From DASSTJ01 sp035707965 (GTDB lineage: Bacteria; Actinomycetota; Actinomycetes; Actinomycetales; Angustibacteraceae): a stretch of DNA of 27,248 nucleotides. Made by a program: the position numbers and the translations under genes. The notes under the pieces were generated by a model. It was not told the origin of the DNA. It searched no databases and saw only the letters and a list, made by a program, of their open reading frames with translations. The stretch lies in contig DASSTJ010000155.1 of the NCBI GenBank assembly GCA_035707965.1, positions 1 through 27,248 on the forward strand, written 5' to 3'. Shown in pieces: positions 7,993 to 14,698 of the stretch; positions within the stretch are counted from its first letter, which is position 1; each line of letters begins with the position of its first letter.

Positions 7993-8019
7993 ATGACAGG
8001 ATGGGACGTCGCGTAGGCA
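7993..8019 (+). promoter_or_regulatory. Weak promoter candidate for GT-C gene
   Basis: ATGACA (7993-7998, one change from TTGACA) is followed after 15 bp by TAGGCA (8014-8019), 21 nt before the GTG at 8041. The spacing is short and the -10 is imperfect, so this is only a candidate. Confidence 0.25.
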
Positions 8020-8040
8020 GCTGAGCGAGGGAGCCGGACG

Positions 8041-9393
8041 GTGTCGGACACGGTGGCGCGCACGGCGTCGCCGACCAGGTCCGGCACGGCGCTGGAGCCG
8101 CCACGCTCGCCGCTCGTGGTCACGGTCACGGCCGGCACGTCCCCCGCCCCCGAGGTGCGGGCGCCGCTGCTGCTCCGGGCCGGACGACGGATGCTGGCCT
8201 GGCCGGTGTGGGCGCAGGTTCTCACGGTGTACCTGCTGTCGCGGCTCGTCGCGACGGTGGTCATCGAGCTCGTCGCCGTGACGGTGCAGAACCCGGCCGG
8301 CGTGAACGACCTGCACCCCGGCTACGGCGACCTCGCCGTCGTCTGGGACGGGCAGTGGTACGAGCAGATCGCCACGCGCGGGTATCCCGATGGCCTGCCG
8401 CTCAACGACAGCGGGCACGTCGACTACAACAGCTGGGCGTTCTTCCCGCTGTTCCCGGCGCTCGTGCGCCTCGTCATGGCGACGGGCCTGCCCTTCGTCG
8501 CGGCCGCCACCGTGCTCAACCTCGTCACCGCCGCCGGCGCCGTGCTGGTGCTCCGTCGCCTCCTCGCGCTGCGCGGCCCGCACGCGCCGGCGGCTCCCTC
8601 GTGGCTCGCCCTGCTGGCGGTCGCCTGCTGGCTCTCTCTGCCCGCCGCGCCCGTGCTGCAGGTGGCCTACACGGAGGCGCTCGCGTCCCTGCTGCTGGCC
8701 CTGGCGCTGCTGCTGCTCGTGCGTCGCCGCTACCTGGCCGCCGTCCCGGTCGTCCTGCTGCTCGGGCTGACCCGTGCCGTGGCCGCTCCCCTGCTGCTCG
8801 TCGTGGTGTGGCACGCCGCTCAGCGGTGGCGCGCCCGCGGAGCGGACCCGTTGACCCGTCCTGACGTCGTCCGGCTGGCTGCCCTCGCCGCAGCGACGGC
8901 GCTGTCCGCGGTGCTGTGGCCGGCGATCGTCGGCATCGCGACGGGCATCCCGGACGCCTTCCTGCAGACGCAGGCGGTCTGGGGCCAACGGCCGGGGCAG
9001 GGCCTGTTCGTGCCGTGGTTCTCCTGGGCGTGGGGCTCGCTCGGGCTGCCGGGGGTCGTGCTGCTCGTGGGCACCATGGCCGCCTGGGTCGCTCTCGTGC
9101 TGGGGCGGCACGGTCGCTGGCTCTCCGCCGAGCTGCGGGTCTGGGCCGTGGCCTACCCGCTGTACCTGCTCGCGGTCGTCCGCCCCATCACGAGCATGTG
9201 GCGCTTCCTGCTGCTCGACTTCCCGATCGCCGCCGTGGCGGCCAGCCTCATCGCTCGTGGAGCCTTCGCCCGCGTGGAGTGGCGCCGCCTGCGCTGGCGA
9301 CTGGCCAGCGCCGGTGTGCTCGCGCTGGTGGGCACGACCTGGTGGGTCGCGGTGCTGCTGACGCGCACGCCGTGGAGCGACTCACCCCCGTAG
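8041..9393 (+). CDS. GT-C membrane mannosyltransferase, PIG-V-like
   Basis: An integral membrane glycosyltransferase of the GT-C fold, which uses a polyprenyl-phosphate sugar donor at the outer face of the membrane. The 450-residue protein starts with a polar 45-residue tail, then many hydrophobic segments. Before the first large membrane block lies VVWDGQWYEQIATRGYP (about 100-116), and then NSWAFFPLFPALVRL (130-144). The WDGxWY and FFPLFP motifs are typical of the PIG-V/GPI mannosyltransferase II-like bacterial family. A conserved-looking AYTEALASLL follows near 204-214. The GTG start at 8041 is preceded by GAGGGAG eight bases upstream. It is convergent with the CAP-domain gene (9-bp gap). 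The acceptor is unknown; candidates are lipoglycans or secreted-protein mannosylation. Confidence 0.83.
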   Translation: MSDTVARTASPTRSGTALEPPRSPLVVTVTAGTSPAPEVRAPLLLRAGRRMLAWPVWAQVLTVYLLSRLVATVVIELVAVTVQNPAGVNDLHPGYGDLAVVWDGQWYEQIATRGYPDGLPLNDSGHVDYNSWAFFPLFPALVRLVMATGLPFVAAATVLNLVTAAGAVLVLRRLLALRGPHAPAAPSWLALLAVACWLSLPAAPVLQVAYTEALASLLLALALLLLVRRRYLAAVPVVLLLGLTRAVAAPLLLVVVWHAAQRWRARGADPLTRPDVVRLAALAAATALSAVLWPAIVGIATGIPDAFLQTQAVWGQRPGQGLFVPWFSWAWGSLGLPGVVLLVGTMAAWVALVLGRHGRWLSAELRVWAVAYPLYLLAVVRPITSMWRFLLLDFPIAAVAASLIARGAFARVEWRRLRWRLASAGVLALVGTTWWVAVLLTRTPWSDSPP

Positions 9394-9402
9394 GGCGCAG
9401 GG

Positions 9403-10137
9403 TCAGACGCGCATCGCGCGCCGGGTGGCGGCGTTGACGTAGCCCGTGGCCTTGCGGTGGTGGCGCTTCTGCCAGCGCTTCACCGCCGCGCGGGTGCGGG
9501 GCCCGTAGATGCCGTCGGCCCGCACGCCCACGACGCGCTGGATCTTCTTGACCGTCGCACCGCGGCTGCCTGTGCGGTAGACGACGCTCTTCGTCGTCTT
9601 CTTCGTCACGTGCTTGGTCGCGAGCACGCGCGAGGCCGACGAGCTGGCCGACGGCGTGCGGAAGACCTCGACGACCCACAGGCGGCCGTGGCCGCTGGCG
9701 ACACCCACGCCGATCTGCGTGTAGTCGCGGTCGAGGATGTTGGCCTTGTGCGGGGCGCTCGCCATGAACGCCTGGTGCAGGCTCGCGACGTCGCCGCCCA
9801 TGCCGACGTTCTCGCCGACGAAGCGCCAGCCCCTCACCTGCGACGTCAGTCGCGGGTTGTGCTGCAGCGTGTCGCTCGAGGCCATCGTGGCGGCCCAGGC
9901 GCGCGCCACCGCGGTGAGGTCGCTGCTCGTCGCCAGCGAGGGACGCCCAGCGCTGTGGCGGGCCCCGTTGATGCTCGACACGAACTGCTGCTCGGTCGAC
10001 GAGCTCGAGGCCTGCGCGCTGGGCGCCGCGGCGAGCCCGGTCAGCGCCACGACGGCGGCGGACGCGGTGGCGAGGAGGGTGGTGAACCGGCGCCGGCCCG
10101 TCGATCGAGCGGCCGGTCGAACGAGGAGGAAGGTCAT
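9403..10137 (-). CDS. Secreted CAP-domain protein with peptidoglycan-binding domain
   Basis: An exported protein of 244 residues. Arg-rich start, hydrophobic segment (about 19-37) and AQA|S near 41-44 form a Sec signal peptide, possibly longer. The CAP (SCP/PR-1-like) domain spans about 48-161, with LQHNP (H93), GENVGMG (E109) and APHKANILDRDYTQIGVGV (H130). These carry the His/Glu positions typical of the cavity. An Ala/Ser/Lys linker leads to a peptidoglycan-binding-1 domain (about 187-243: GSRGATVKKIQ, DGIYGPRTRAAVKRWQ). It probably sits in the cell wall; the enzymatic activity of bacterial CAP proteins is largely unknown. The ATG at 10137 is preceded by GAGAGG. It is divergent from the Fpg/Nei gene across 106 bp. 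Confidence 0.88.
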   Translation of the reverse strand: MTFLLVRPAARSTGRRRFTTLLATASAAVVALTGLAAAPSAQASSSSTEQQFVSSINGARHSAGRPSLATSSDLTAVARAWAATMASSDTLQHNPRLTSQVRGWRFVGENVGMGGDVASLHQAFMASAPHKANILDRDYTQIGVGVASGHGRLWVVEVFRTPSASSSASRVLATKHVTKKTTKSVVYRTGSRGATVKKIQRVVGVRADGIYGPRTRAAVKRWQKRHHRKATGYVNAATRRAMRV

Positions 10138-10243
10138 GATGACCTCTCGACCTCTTCGCCGAGGGCCCGAATACTCCGATCAGGTGACGGACTAGTCATC
10201 TCGGGCCGCCCGAACGGACCACCCGGCTGACAGACTGGGTGAC

Positions 10244-11128
10244 GTGCCTGAGCTGCCGGAGGTCGAGGCGCTCGTCGGCTTCCTGCGTGAGCGGGCCGTC
10301 GGGTGCGTCGTGGCCCGCGTCGACGTGGCGGCGGTCTCGGTGCTGAAGACCTTCGACCCGCCGCCCAGCGCGCTCGCGGGGCTGACCGTCACCGGCGTCA
10401 CCCGCCACGGCAAGTGGATCGACCTGGACGTCGACGGCCTGCACCTGGTCGTCCACCTGGCCAAGGCCGGCTGGCTGCGCTGGTACGACCACGTGCCCGA
10501 CCGCCCGGCACGCCCGGGCAAGAACCCGATCGCCCTGCGGGTCGTGCTCGACTGCTCGGGCACGCGCGGGCCGGACTCCACGCCGGGTTTCGACCTGACC
10601 GAAGCGGGCACGCGCAAGCGGCTGGCCGTGCACGTCGTCCGGGACCCGGCGCAGGTGCCCGCCATCGCCACGCTCGGGCCCGAGCCACTGGACCCGGCCT
10701 TCGACCGCGAGGCGCTCGCGGCGATCCTCCGCGACCGCCGCACCCAGCTGAAGGGGCTGCTGCGCCAGCAGTCGGTGCTCGCCGGCGTCGGCAACGCGTA
10801 CTCCGACGAGGTGCTGCACGCCGCCCGGCTGTCGCCGTACGCGCTCGCCGGCAGCCTCACGCAGGAGCAGGTCGACCGCCTCTACGACGCGCTCCGCAGC
10901 GTGCTCACCGCGGCGGTCGTCACCGCCTGGGGCAAGCCGGCCGCCGAGCTGAAGGACGCCAAGCGGTCCGCCATGCGCGTTCACGGTCGCACCGGGCAGG
11001 CGTGCGGAGTCTGCGGCGACACCGTGCGGGAGGTGAGCTTCGCCGACTCGTCGCTGCAGTACTGCCCCACCTGCCAGACCGGGGGCAAGCCGCTGGCCGA
11101 CCGGCGCCTCTCCCGCCTGCTGAAGTAG
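10244..11128 (+). CDS. Fpg/Nei-family DNA glycosylase
   Basis: Bifunctional DNA glycosylase/AP lyase that removes oxidised bases. The start is MPELPEVE (GTG-coded Met), exposing the N-terminal proline nucleophile and Glu of the family. The beta-sandwich lysine is likely that in RHGKWIDL. The helix-two-turn-helix is in QSVLAGVGNAYSDEVLH, and the C-terminal zinc finger has C254-x2-C257-x16-C274-x2-C277. Length is 294. The finger hairpin reads ADSSLQYCPTCQTGGK. In classical Fpg the residue five before the third Cys is the catalytic Arg; here it is Ser269. This marks an actinobacterial-looking subgroup, so I leave the symbol blank between mutM and nei. The GTG at 10244 lacks a clear ribosome site and has CAGACT 7 nt upstream. 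The rhodanese gene follows 20 nt after. Confidence 0.9.
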   Translation: MPELPEVEALVGFLRERAVGCVVARVDVAAVSVLKTFDPPPSALAGLTVTGVTRHGKWIDLDVDGLHLVVHLAKAGWLRWYDHVPDRPARPGKNPIALRVVLDCSGTRGPDSTPGFDLTEAGTRKRLAVHVVRDPAQVPAIATLGPEPLDPAFDREALAAILRDRRTQLKGLLRQQSVLAGVGNAYSDEVLHAARLSPYALAGSLTQEQVDRLYDALRSVLTAAVVTAWGKPAAELKDAKRSAMRVHGRTGQACGVCGDTVREVSFADSSLQYCPTCQTGGKPLADRRLSRLLK

Positions 11129-11148
11129 CCGCGTGCGAGGATCGCCGC

Positions 11149-11493
11149 ATGTACCCGTCTCCCCAGGTCCCCGAGGTGCCGGCCGACCAGGTGCCGGCCG
11201 ACGCCCTGCTCCTCGACGTGCGCGAGGACGACGAGTGGGCGGCCGGTCACGCCGAGGGAGCGGTCCACGTGCCGCTCGGCGAGGTGCCGATCCGGTACTC
11301 CGAGGTGGGCGACGTGACGGCCGAGCGCCCGGTCTACGTGGTGTGCCGGTCCGGCGGCCGGTCGGCGCGTGCCGTGGAGTGGCTGGCCGAGCACGACGTG
11401 CCCGCGGTCAACGTCGGCGGCGGCACCATCGCGTGGGCCCGGGCGGGTCGGCCGATGGCCAGCGAGAACGGCCAGCAGCCCACGGTCTCCTGA
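11149..11493 (+). CDS. Single-domain rhodanese-like sulfurtransferase
   Basis: A 114-residue cytosolic rhodanese-homology protein. LLLDVREDDEWAAGHAEGAV (about 21-40) is the typical entry motif, and the active-site loop is CRSGGRS with the persulfide-carrying cysteine at C66. The six-residue loop length fits sulfur rather than phosphate substrates. The ATG at 11149 follows GAGG by about 8 nt. It lies 20 nt downstream of the Fpg/Nei gene and is probably co-transcribed. A 17-bp tandem duplication covers its stop codon. Sulfur transfer or disulfide/cyanide detoxification are the usual roles; the physiological acceptor cannot be told from here. Confidence 0.9.
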   Translation: MYPSPQVPEVPADQVPADALLLDVREDDEWAAGHAEGAVHVPLGEVPIRYSEVGDVTAERPVYVVCRSGGRSARAVEWLAEHDVPAVNVGGGTIAWARAGRPMASENGQQPTVS

Positions 11494-11518
11494 CCCGCGC
11501 GGTCTCCTGACCCGCGCG
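11483..11518 (+). repeat. 17-bp perfect tandem duplication over the rhodanese stop
   Basis: GGTCTCCTGACCCGCGC occurs at 11484-11500 and again, directly adjoining, at 11501-11517. Flanking bases extend the 17-bp period to about 36 bp. The first copy contains the stop codon of the rhodanese gene (11491-11493). The period is not a multiple of three, so the second TGA is out of that frame. Confidence 0.9.
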
Positions 11519-11561
11519 TCCGGGCCTGCCGGAGCGCTCACGGCATGGCACGATTCTGCGT

Positions 11562-12398
11562 GTGAGCGCAGCGGCTGACGAGCCCGTGCCGCGGCCGAGT
11601 GGCCCCGAGGTGGTCGCCCACCGGGGGTCGAGCGCCGAGAAGCCGGAGCACACGCTGTCGGCGTACCTCCGCGCCATCGAGCAGGGAGCGGACGCCCTCG
11701 AGTGCGACGTCCGGCTCACCGCCGACAACCACCTCGTGTGCGTGCACGACCGCAAGGTCAACCGGACGTCGAACGGACGGGGTCTGGTCTCGACCCTGGA
11801 GCTCGCGCACCTCGAGCACCTCGACTGGGGCTCGTGGAAGGCGACCGAGGAGGACCCGCGCGACACAGAGGTGCCGGACCGTGACGCCGGCCGGCTGCTC
11901 ACGCTGCGCCGGCTGCTCGACGCCGTCCGGGACTGCGGCCGGCCGGTTCGCGTCGTCATCGAGACCAAGCACCCGACCCGGTACGCCGGACAGGTCGAGC
12001 GGCGGCTCGCGGAGGTGCTCGCGTACTACGGCTGGGCTCGCGCCCGACGCGGCGTCCCTCCCCCGGTCCGGATGATGTCCTTCTCCCAGCTCGCGCTCGC
12101 CCGGATGCGACAGCTCGCCCCGGACGTGCCGCGCGTGCTGCTGGTGGAGGAGCGGATCCCCCTGCGCTTCCGGGAAGGGTCCCTGCCCAGGGGCGTGGAC
12201 GCCATGGGTCTCGACATCGAGCTGCTCCGCCGCCACCCCACCTACGCCGATCGCCTGCACCACCGCGGCCACCGGCTGCACGTCTGGACGGTCGACCAGC
12301 TGGACGACGTCGACCTGTGCCTGCGGCTCGGGGTCGAGGCGATCATCACGAACCGGCCCCGGCAGGTGCTGGCCCACCTCGGTCGTACGTCGGGGTGA
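11562..12398 (+). CDS. Glycerophosphodiester phosphodiesterase
   Basis: Hydrolyses glycerophosphodiesters to glycerol-3-phosphate and an alcohol, recycling phospholipid head groups. The 278-residue TIM-barrel protein shows VAHRGSSAEKPEHTLSAY (H20, R21, E29), ALECDVRLTADNHLVCVHD (E48, D50, H62), VVIETKHP in the middle (a metal-ligand Glu) and HVWTVDQ plus AIITNRP near the end. These are all GDPD signatures. There is no signal peptide, so it should be cytosolic. The start is taken as GTG 11562; no ribosome site or strong -10 is seen, so the N-terminus is uncertain by some residues. It follows the rhodanese gene by 68 nt on the same strand. Confidence 0.9.
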   Translation: MSAAADEPVPRPSGPEVVAHRGSSAEKPEHTLSAYLRAIEQGADALECDVRLTADNHLVCVHDRKVNRTSNGRGLVSTLELAHLEHLDWGSWKATEEDPRDTEVPDRDAGRLLTLRRLLDAVRDCGRPVRVVIETKHPTRYAGQVERRLAEVLAYYGWARARRGVPPPVRMMSFSQLALARMRQLAPDVPRVLLVEERIPLRFREGSLPRGVDAMGLDIELLRRHPTYADRLHHRGHRLHVWTVDQLDDVDLCLRLGVEAIITNRPRQVLAHLGRTSG

Positions 12399-12529
12399 AC
12401 GTCGCCACTCGGGCTGGTCAGGCTCGTCCTGGCGGCGTTACCCTCGTTGAGTAGCAGTCCGTTACTGTGCGTCACCTTCAGCGAGCGCGACGCGACCGGA
12501 CGGGTGCCCGACGTCCTCGGGGAGGTGGC

Positions 12530-12964
12530 ATGACGCAGACCACGTCGCGTGCGGGTGCACGCAGTCGCACCCTGCGCGTGCCGCACCTGGCGGCGTCCGT
12601 CCCGCGCACGAGGCGGGCGGTCGTCGACGACCTGCGGTCGCACGGGCTCGCCGGCGACATCGTGGACGAGGCCGAGATCGTCGTGAGCGAGCTGCTGGGC
12701 AACGCGGTCCGGCACGGCCGCTCGCTGCCCGACGGCACCGTGCGCGTGCAGTGGCAGGTGAAGGCTGGCGTCGTCGAGCTGGACGTCACCGACGGTGGCG
12801 GCGGGCCGACCCCCAAGCCTCAGCAGCCGTCGGTCTACGCGACCTCCGGCCGCGGCCTGCGCATCGTGCGGTCCCTCGCCCACGAGTGGGGCGTGCTGGA
12901 CGAGGACCGGGGCCGCACCGTGTGGGTGTGCCTGGGCGGTCCCTCCCGGCGCCGCCGGTACTGA
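12530..12964 (+). CDS. RsbW-like ATP-binding protein (HATPase_c_2)
   Basis: A small 144-residue GHKL ATPase fold of the anti-sigma/serine-kinase type common in actinomycetes. The N-box is SELLGNAVRHG (E54, N58), the G1 region VTDGGGGP (about 86-93), and the G2 region TSGRGLRIV (about 105-113). No receiver, HisKA or other domain is present, so it probably binds a protein partner (sigma factor or anti-sigma antagonist) rather than acting as a sensor kinase. The ATG at 12530 follows GGGGAGGTGGC, a good ribosome site; an upstream extension from 12467 is not needed. TACTGT at 12463-12468 is a possible -10. No sigma or STAS-domain gene is adjacent. It is followed 26 nt later by the DUF5926 gene on the same strand. 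Confidence 0.85.
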   Translation: MTQTTSRAGARSRTLRVPHLAASVPRTRRAVVDDLRSHGLAGDIVDEAEIVVSELLGNAVRHGRSLPDGTVRVQWQVKAGVVELDVTDGGGGPTPKPQQPSVYATSGRGLRIVRSLAHEWGVLDEDRGRTVWVCLGGPSRRRRY

Positions 12965-12977
12965 CTGCCGCGGGTCC

Positions 12978-12983
12978 TACGCT
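12978..12983 (+). promoter_or_regulatory. Putative -10 (TACGCT) for leaderless DUF5926 gene
   Basis: TACGCT matches TAnnnT and ends 7 nt before the ATG at 12991. No Shine-Dalgarno precedes that ATG, so a leaderless transcript is the likely mode. Confidence 0.5.
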
Positions 12984-12990
12984 GGCCCTC

Positions 12991-13995
12991 ATGGGAAAGT
13001 CCTCGCGCCGCCGCGCCACGCCTGCCCGATCGTCCGCCGCCGGCTCGGCGGCGACCGTCCGGGACGCCGACGTGCCGGTGGTGGGCCAGCGAGAGCCGTG
13101 CCCCTGTGGCTCCGGGCAGCGGTACAAGGCCTGTCACGGGCGCCTGAGGCAGCAGGCGCCGCAGCACGTGGCCCGTCCGTTCGCCGGGCTTCCGGGCGAG
13201 GTCGACTGGGTGGCGCTGCGCGAGATCGTGCCGGCTGCCACCGCGACGGTGCGCCTGCGGGCGGCCGCCGACCTCCCGACGTCCGACTCCTCGGCACCGC
13301 CGGAGATCACCGTGGCCACCGTGCTGCCGATGGCCTGGCCAGCGCTGCGCCGCGCCGACGGCCAGGTCCTCGTCGGGCTGCAGAACGCCGGCGGCGGCTC
13401 CGCCGATCCCAGCCGCGACGTCGGTGCGGCCCTGAGCGCCGCTGTCGCCGCGCAGCCGGGCACCCCGGTGACGTCCGTGCCCGGTGGTGAGGTGCCACGG
13501 CTGCAGGACCTGCTCGACGTCGACGTCCCCTTCGACGTCACCGTGCACGACGGCTTCGACTTCTGGGTGGAGGGCGCCGACGACCTCAGCACCGACGTGC
13601 AGGCGTCGCTGGAGCGGGCCAACGCGTCCGTCGTCCCGACCGCCCGCCTGAGCAGCGTGGACGGCGCCTACTGGGCGCAGGTCGGCGACCGCACGCACCT
13701 GCGCTGGGTGCTGCCGCAGGACGAGGACGCCCTGCTCGACGCCCTGGCGCGGCTGCACGCGGCGGGAGCCACCGCCCTGGGCGAAGGCACGCGCTACATC
13801 GGGGCGTTCCGCGCCCACGGCCTGCTCGTGCCGGTCTGGGACCTCACGCCGGGCGCCACGGCGGACGACGTGGAGGGGCCCGCGAAGGCGTTCGGGGACC
13901 GGCTGGACGAGGCGCTCGACAGGTCCGAGCCGCTGACCTACGACGAGCGCCGCGCCCGGGCCGGAGTGGTGAGCCGCCAGCTGACCCTCCGCTGA
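12991..13995 (+). CDS. DUF5926-type protein with N-terminal SEC-C motif
   Basis: A 334-residue soluble protein. A basic tail (MGKSSRRRATPARSS) leads to a SEC-C zinc motif, EPCPCGSGQRYKACHG (C37, C39, C48, H49). The same motif occurs at the end of SecA and often causes such proteins to be misnamed as SecA. The remainder (about 65-334) is the domain I recognise as the actinobacterial DUF5926 family, rich in Asp/Val/Ala and with FDFWVEG and THLRWVLPQDED. It has no translocase motor motifs, so it is not SecA. Function is unknown. The ATG at 12991 lacks a ribosome site and has TACGCT 7 nt upstream. It lies between two RsbW-like ATPase genes, one upstream on the same strand and one convergent 31 bp away. 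Confidence 0.82.
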   Translation: MGKSSRRRATPARSSAAGSAATVRDADVPVVGQREPCPCGSGQRYKACHGRLRQQAPQHVARPFAGLPGEVDWVALREIVPAATATVRLRAAADLPTSDSSAPPEITVATVLPMAWPALRRADGQVLVGLQNAGGGSADPSRDVGAALSAAVAAQPGTPVTSVPGGEVPRLQDLLDVDVPFDVTVHDGFDFWVEGADDLSTDVQASLERANASVVPTARLSSVDGAYWAQVGDRTHLRWVLPQDEDALLDALARLHAAGATALGEGTRYIGAFRAHGLLVPVWDLTPGATADDVEGPAKAFGDRLDEALDRSEPLTYDERRARAGVVSRQLTLR

Positions 13996-14026
13996 CGGGT
14001 GCGCGGCCGGGTCGTCGGCGCGCCGG

Positions 14027-14572
14027 TCACGGGGGAGGGACCTCGTCCCGGCCCTCCGTCAGCGACGACACGTCGCCAGCCATCTGCTCCATCAGCGAGT
14101 TGCCGTCGCCCAGGTCGATCCGTGACCAGACGTGCTTGCGCCCCCCTTCGACGTACCAGCCCACGTGGGAGCTGAGACGCGCGACCAGCATGAGCCCGTA
14201 GCCGCCGTGACCCAGGGGACGGACGACGTCGGCATCCGGAAGGCGGTCCGTCGCCCCGTCGGTCACGTCGAGCAGCCAGGAGGCACCATCGGTCAGCAGC
14301 TCGACGGCCACCGGGGGGTCGCCGTGCCGGACGGCGTTGGTGACCAGCTCGCTGCAGATGAGAGCGACCCGGTTGCGGACGTCAGCCAGTCCCACCGGGC
14401 GCACGCCGCCAGCGGCCTCCTCGCCGCAGCCTGAGGCCAGCAGCTGCGTCACGGCACGACGGACTGGACCGATGCCCGCCGCTCCGCGGACGACCCACCG
14501 TCGCACCGGTCGGTAGCGGGCCCGGGGTGCCTCGCCAAGCGGTGGCGCCAAGGGGCTTATCGTCGCAGCCAC
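14027..14572 (-). CDS. RsbW-like ATP-binding regulator (second copy type)
   Basis: A 181-residue protein with a GHKL ATPase domain. The N-box is SELVTNAVRHG (E75, N79), then LLDVTDGATD (about 100-109) and LGHGGYGLMLV (about 120-130). It has a 60-residue Arg-rich N-terminal extension before the domain and an acidic C-terminal tail (MEQMAGDVSSLTEGRDEV), neither found in the other copy, so the two are not a recent duplication. The GTG at 14572 follows GAGGGAGCGACA, a clear ribosome site. It is probably an anti-sigma-type protein-binding ATPase; no partner gene is next to it. It is convergent with the DUF5926 gene and downstream of arcA on the same strand across a 126-bp spacer that holds two hairpins. 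Confidence 0.83.
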   Translation of the reverse strand: MAATISPLAPPLGEAPRARYRPVRRWVVRGAAGIGPVRRAVTQLLASGCGEEAAGGVRPVGLADVRNRVALICSELVTNAVRHGDPPVAVELLTDGASWLLDVTDGATDRLPDADVVRPLGHGGYGLMLVARLSSHVGWYVEGGRKHVWSRIDLGDGNSLMEQMAGDVSSLTEGRDEVPPP

Positions 14573-14589
14573 TGTCGCTCCCTCGTCGG

Positions 14590-14609
14590 CCCCTTCTCTC
14601 TGAAGGGCC
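14590..14609 (-). promoter_or_regulatory. Hairpin upstream of second RsbW-like gene
   Basis: CCCTTC (14591-14596) and GAAGGG (14602-14607) pair around TCTCT. The stem can extend by GG/CC with one bulged C. It lies just upstream of the ribosome site of the gene starting at 14572 and could form in its leader or act as a second terminator hairpin after arcA. Confidence 0.35.
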
Positions 14610-14620
14610 TTCGCGATCGA

Positions 14621-14645
14621 CCGCCACCCTAGCCCGGGGTGGCGG
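14621..14645 (-). terminator. arcA: Probable terminator after arcA
   Basis: CCGCCACCC (14621-14629) and GGGTGGCGG (14637-14645) form a perfect 9-bp stem with a 7-base loop, starting 53 bp past the arcA stop in the direction of transcription. No T run follows, which is common for actinobacterial terminators. Confidence 0.6.
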
Positions 14646-14698
14646 ACTCGGCACGGCGAGGCGACCGCGGCGGCACGGCACCGTCCGGTCAGCGAACG

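Noticed and set aside
6212..7996. A 594-codon open frame on the plus strand
   Set aside because: Antisense to pdhA and the CBS gene, both of which carry clear catalytic or domain motifs.
10138..10243. A c-di-AMP-type riboswitch ahead of the CAP/peptidoglycan-binding gene
   Set aside because: Actinobacterial cell-wall genes sometimes carry one, but the spacer is 106 bp, shared with a divergent gene, and shows no matching conserved core.
12991..13995. SecA-like translocase assignment suggested by the SEC-C motif
   Set aside because: Only the short zinc motif is shared; there are no DEAD motor motifs and the length is a third of SecA.
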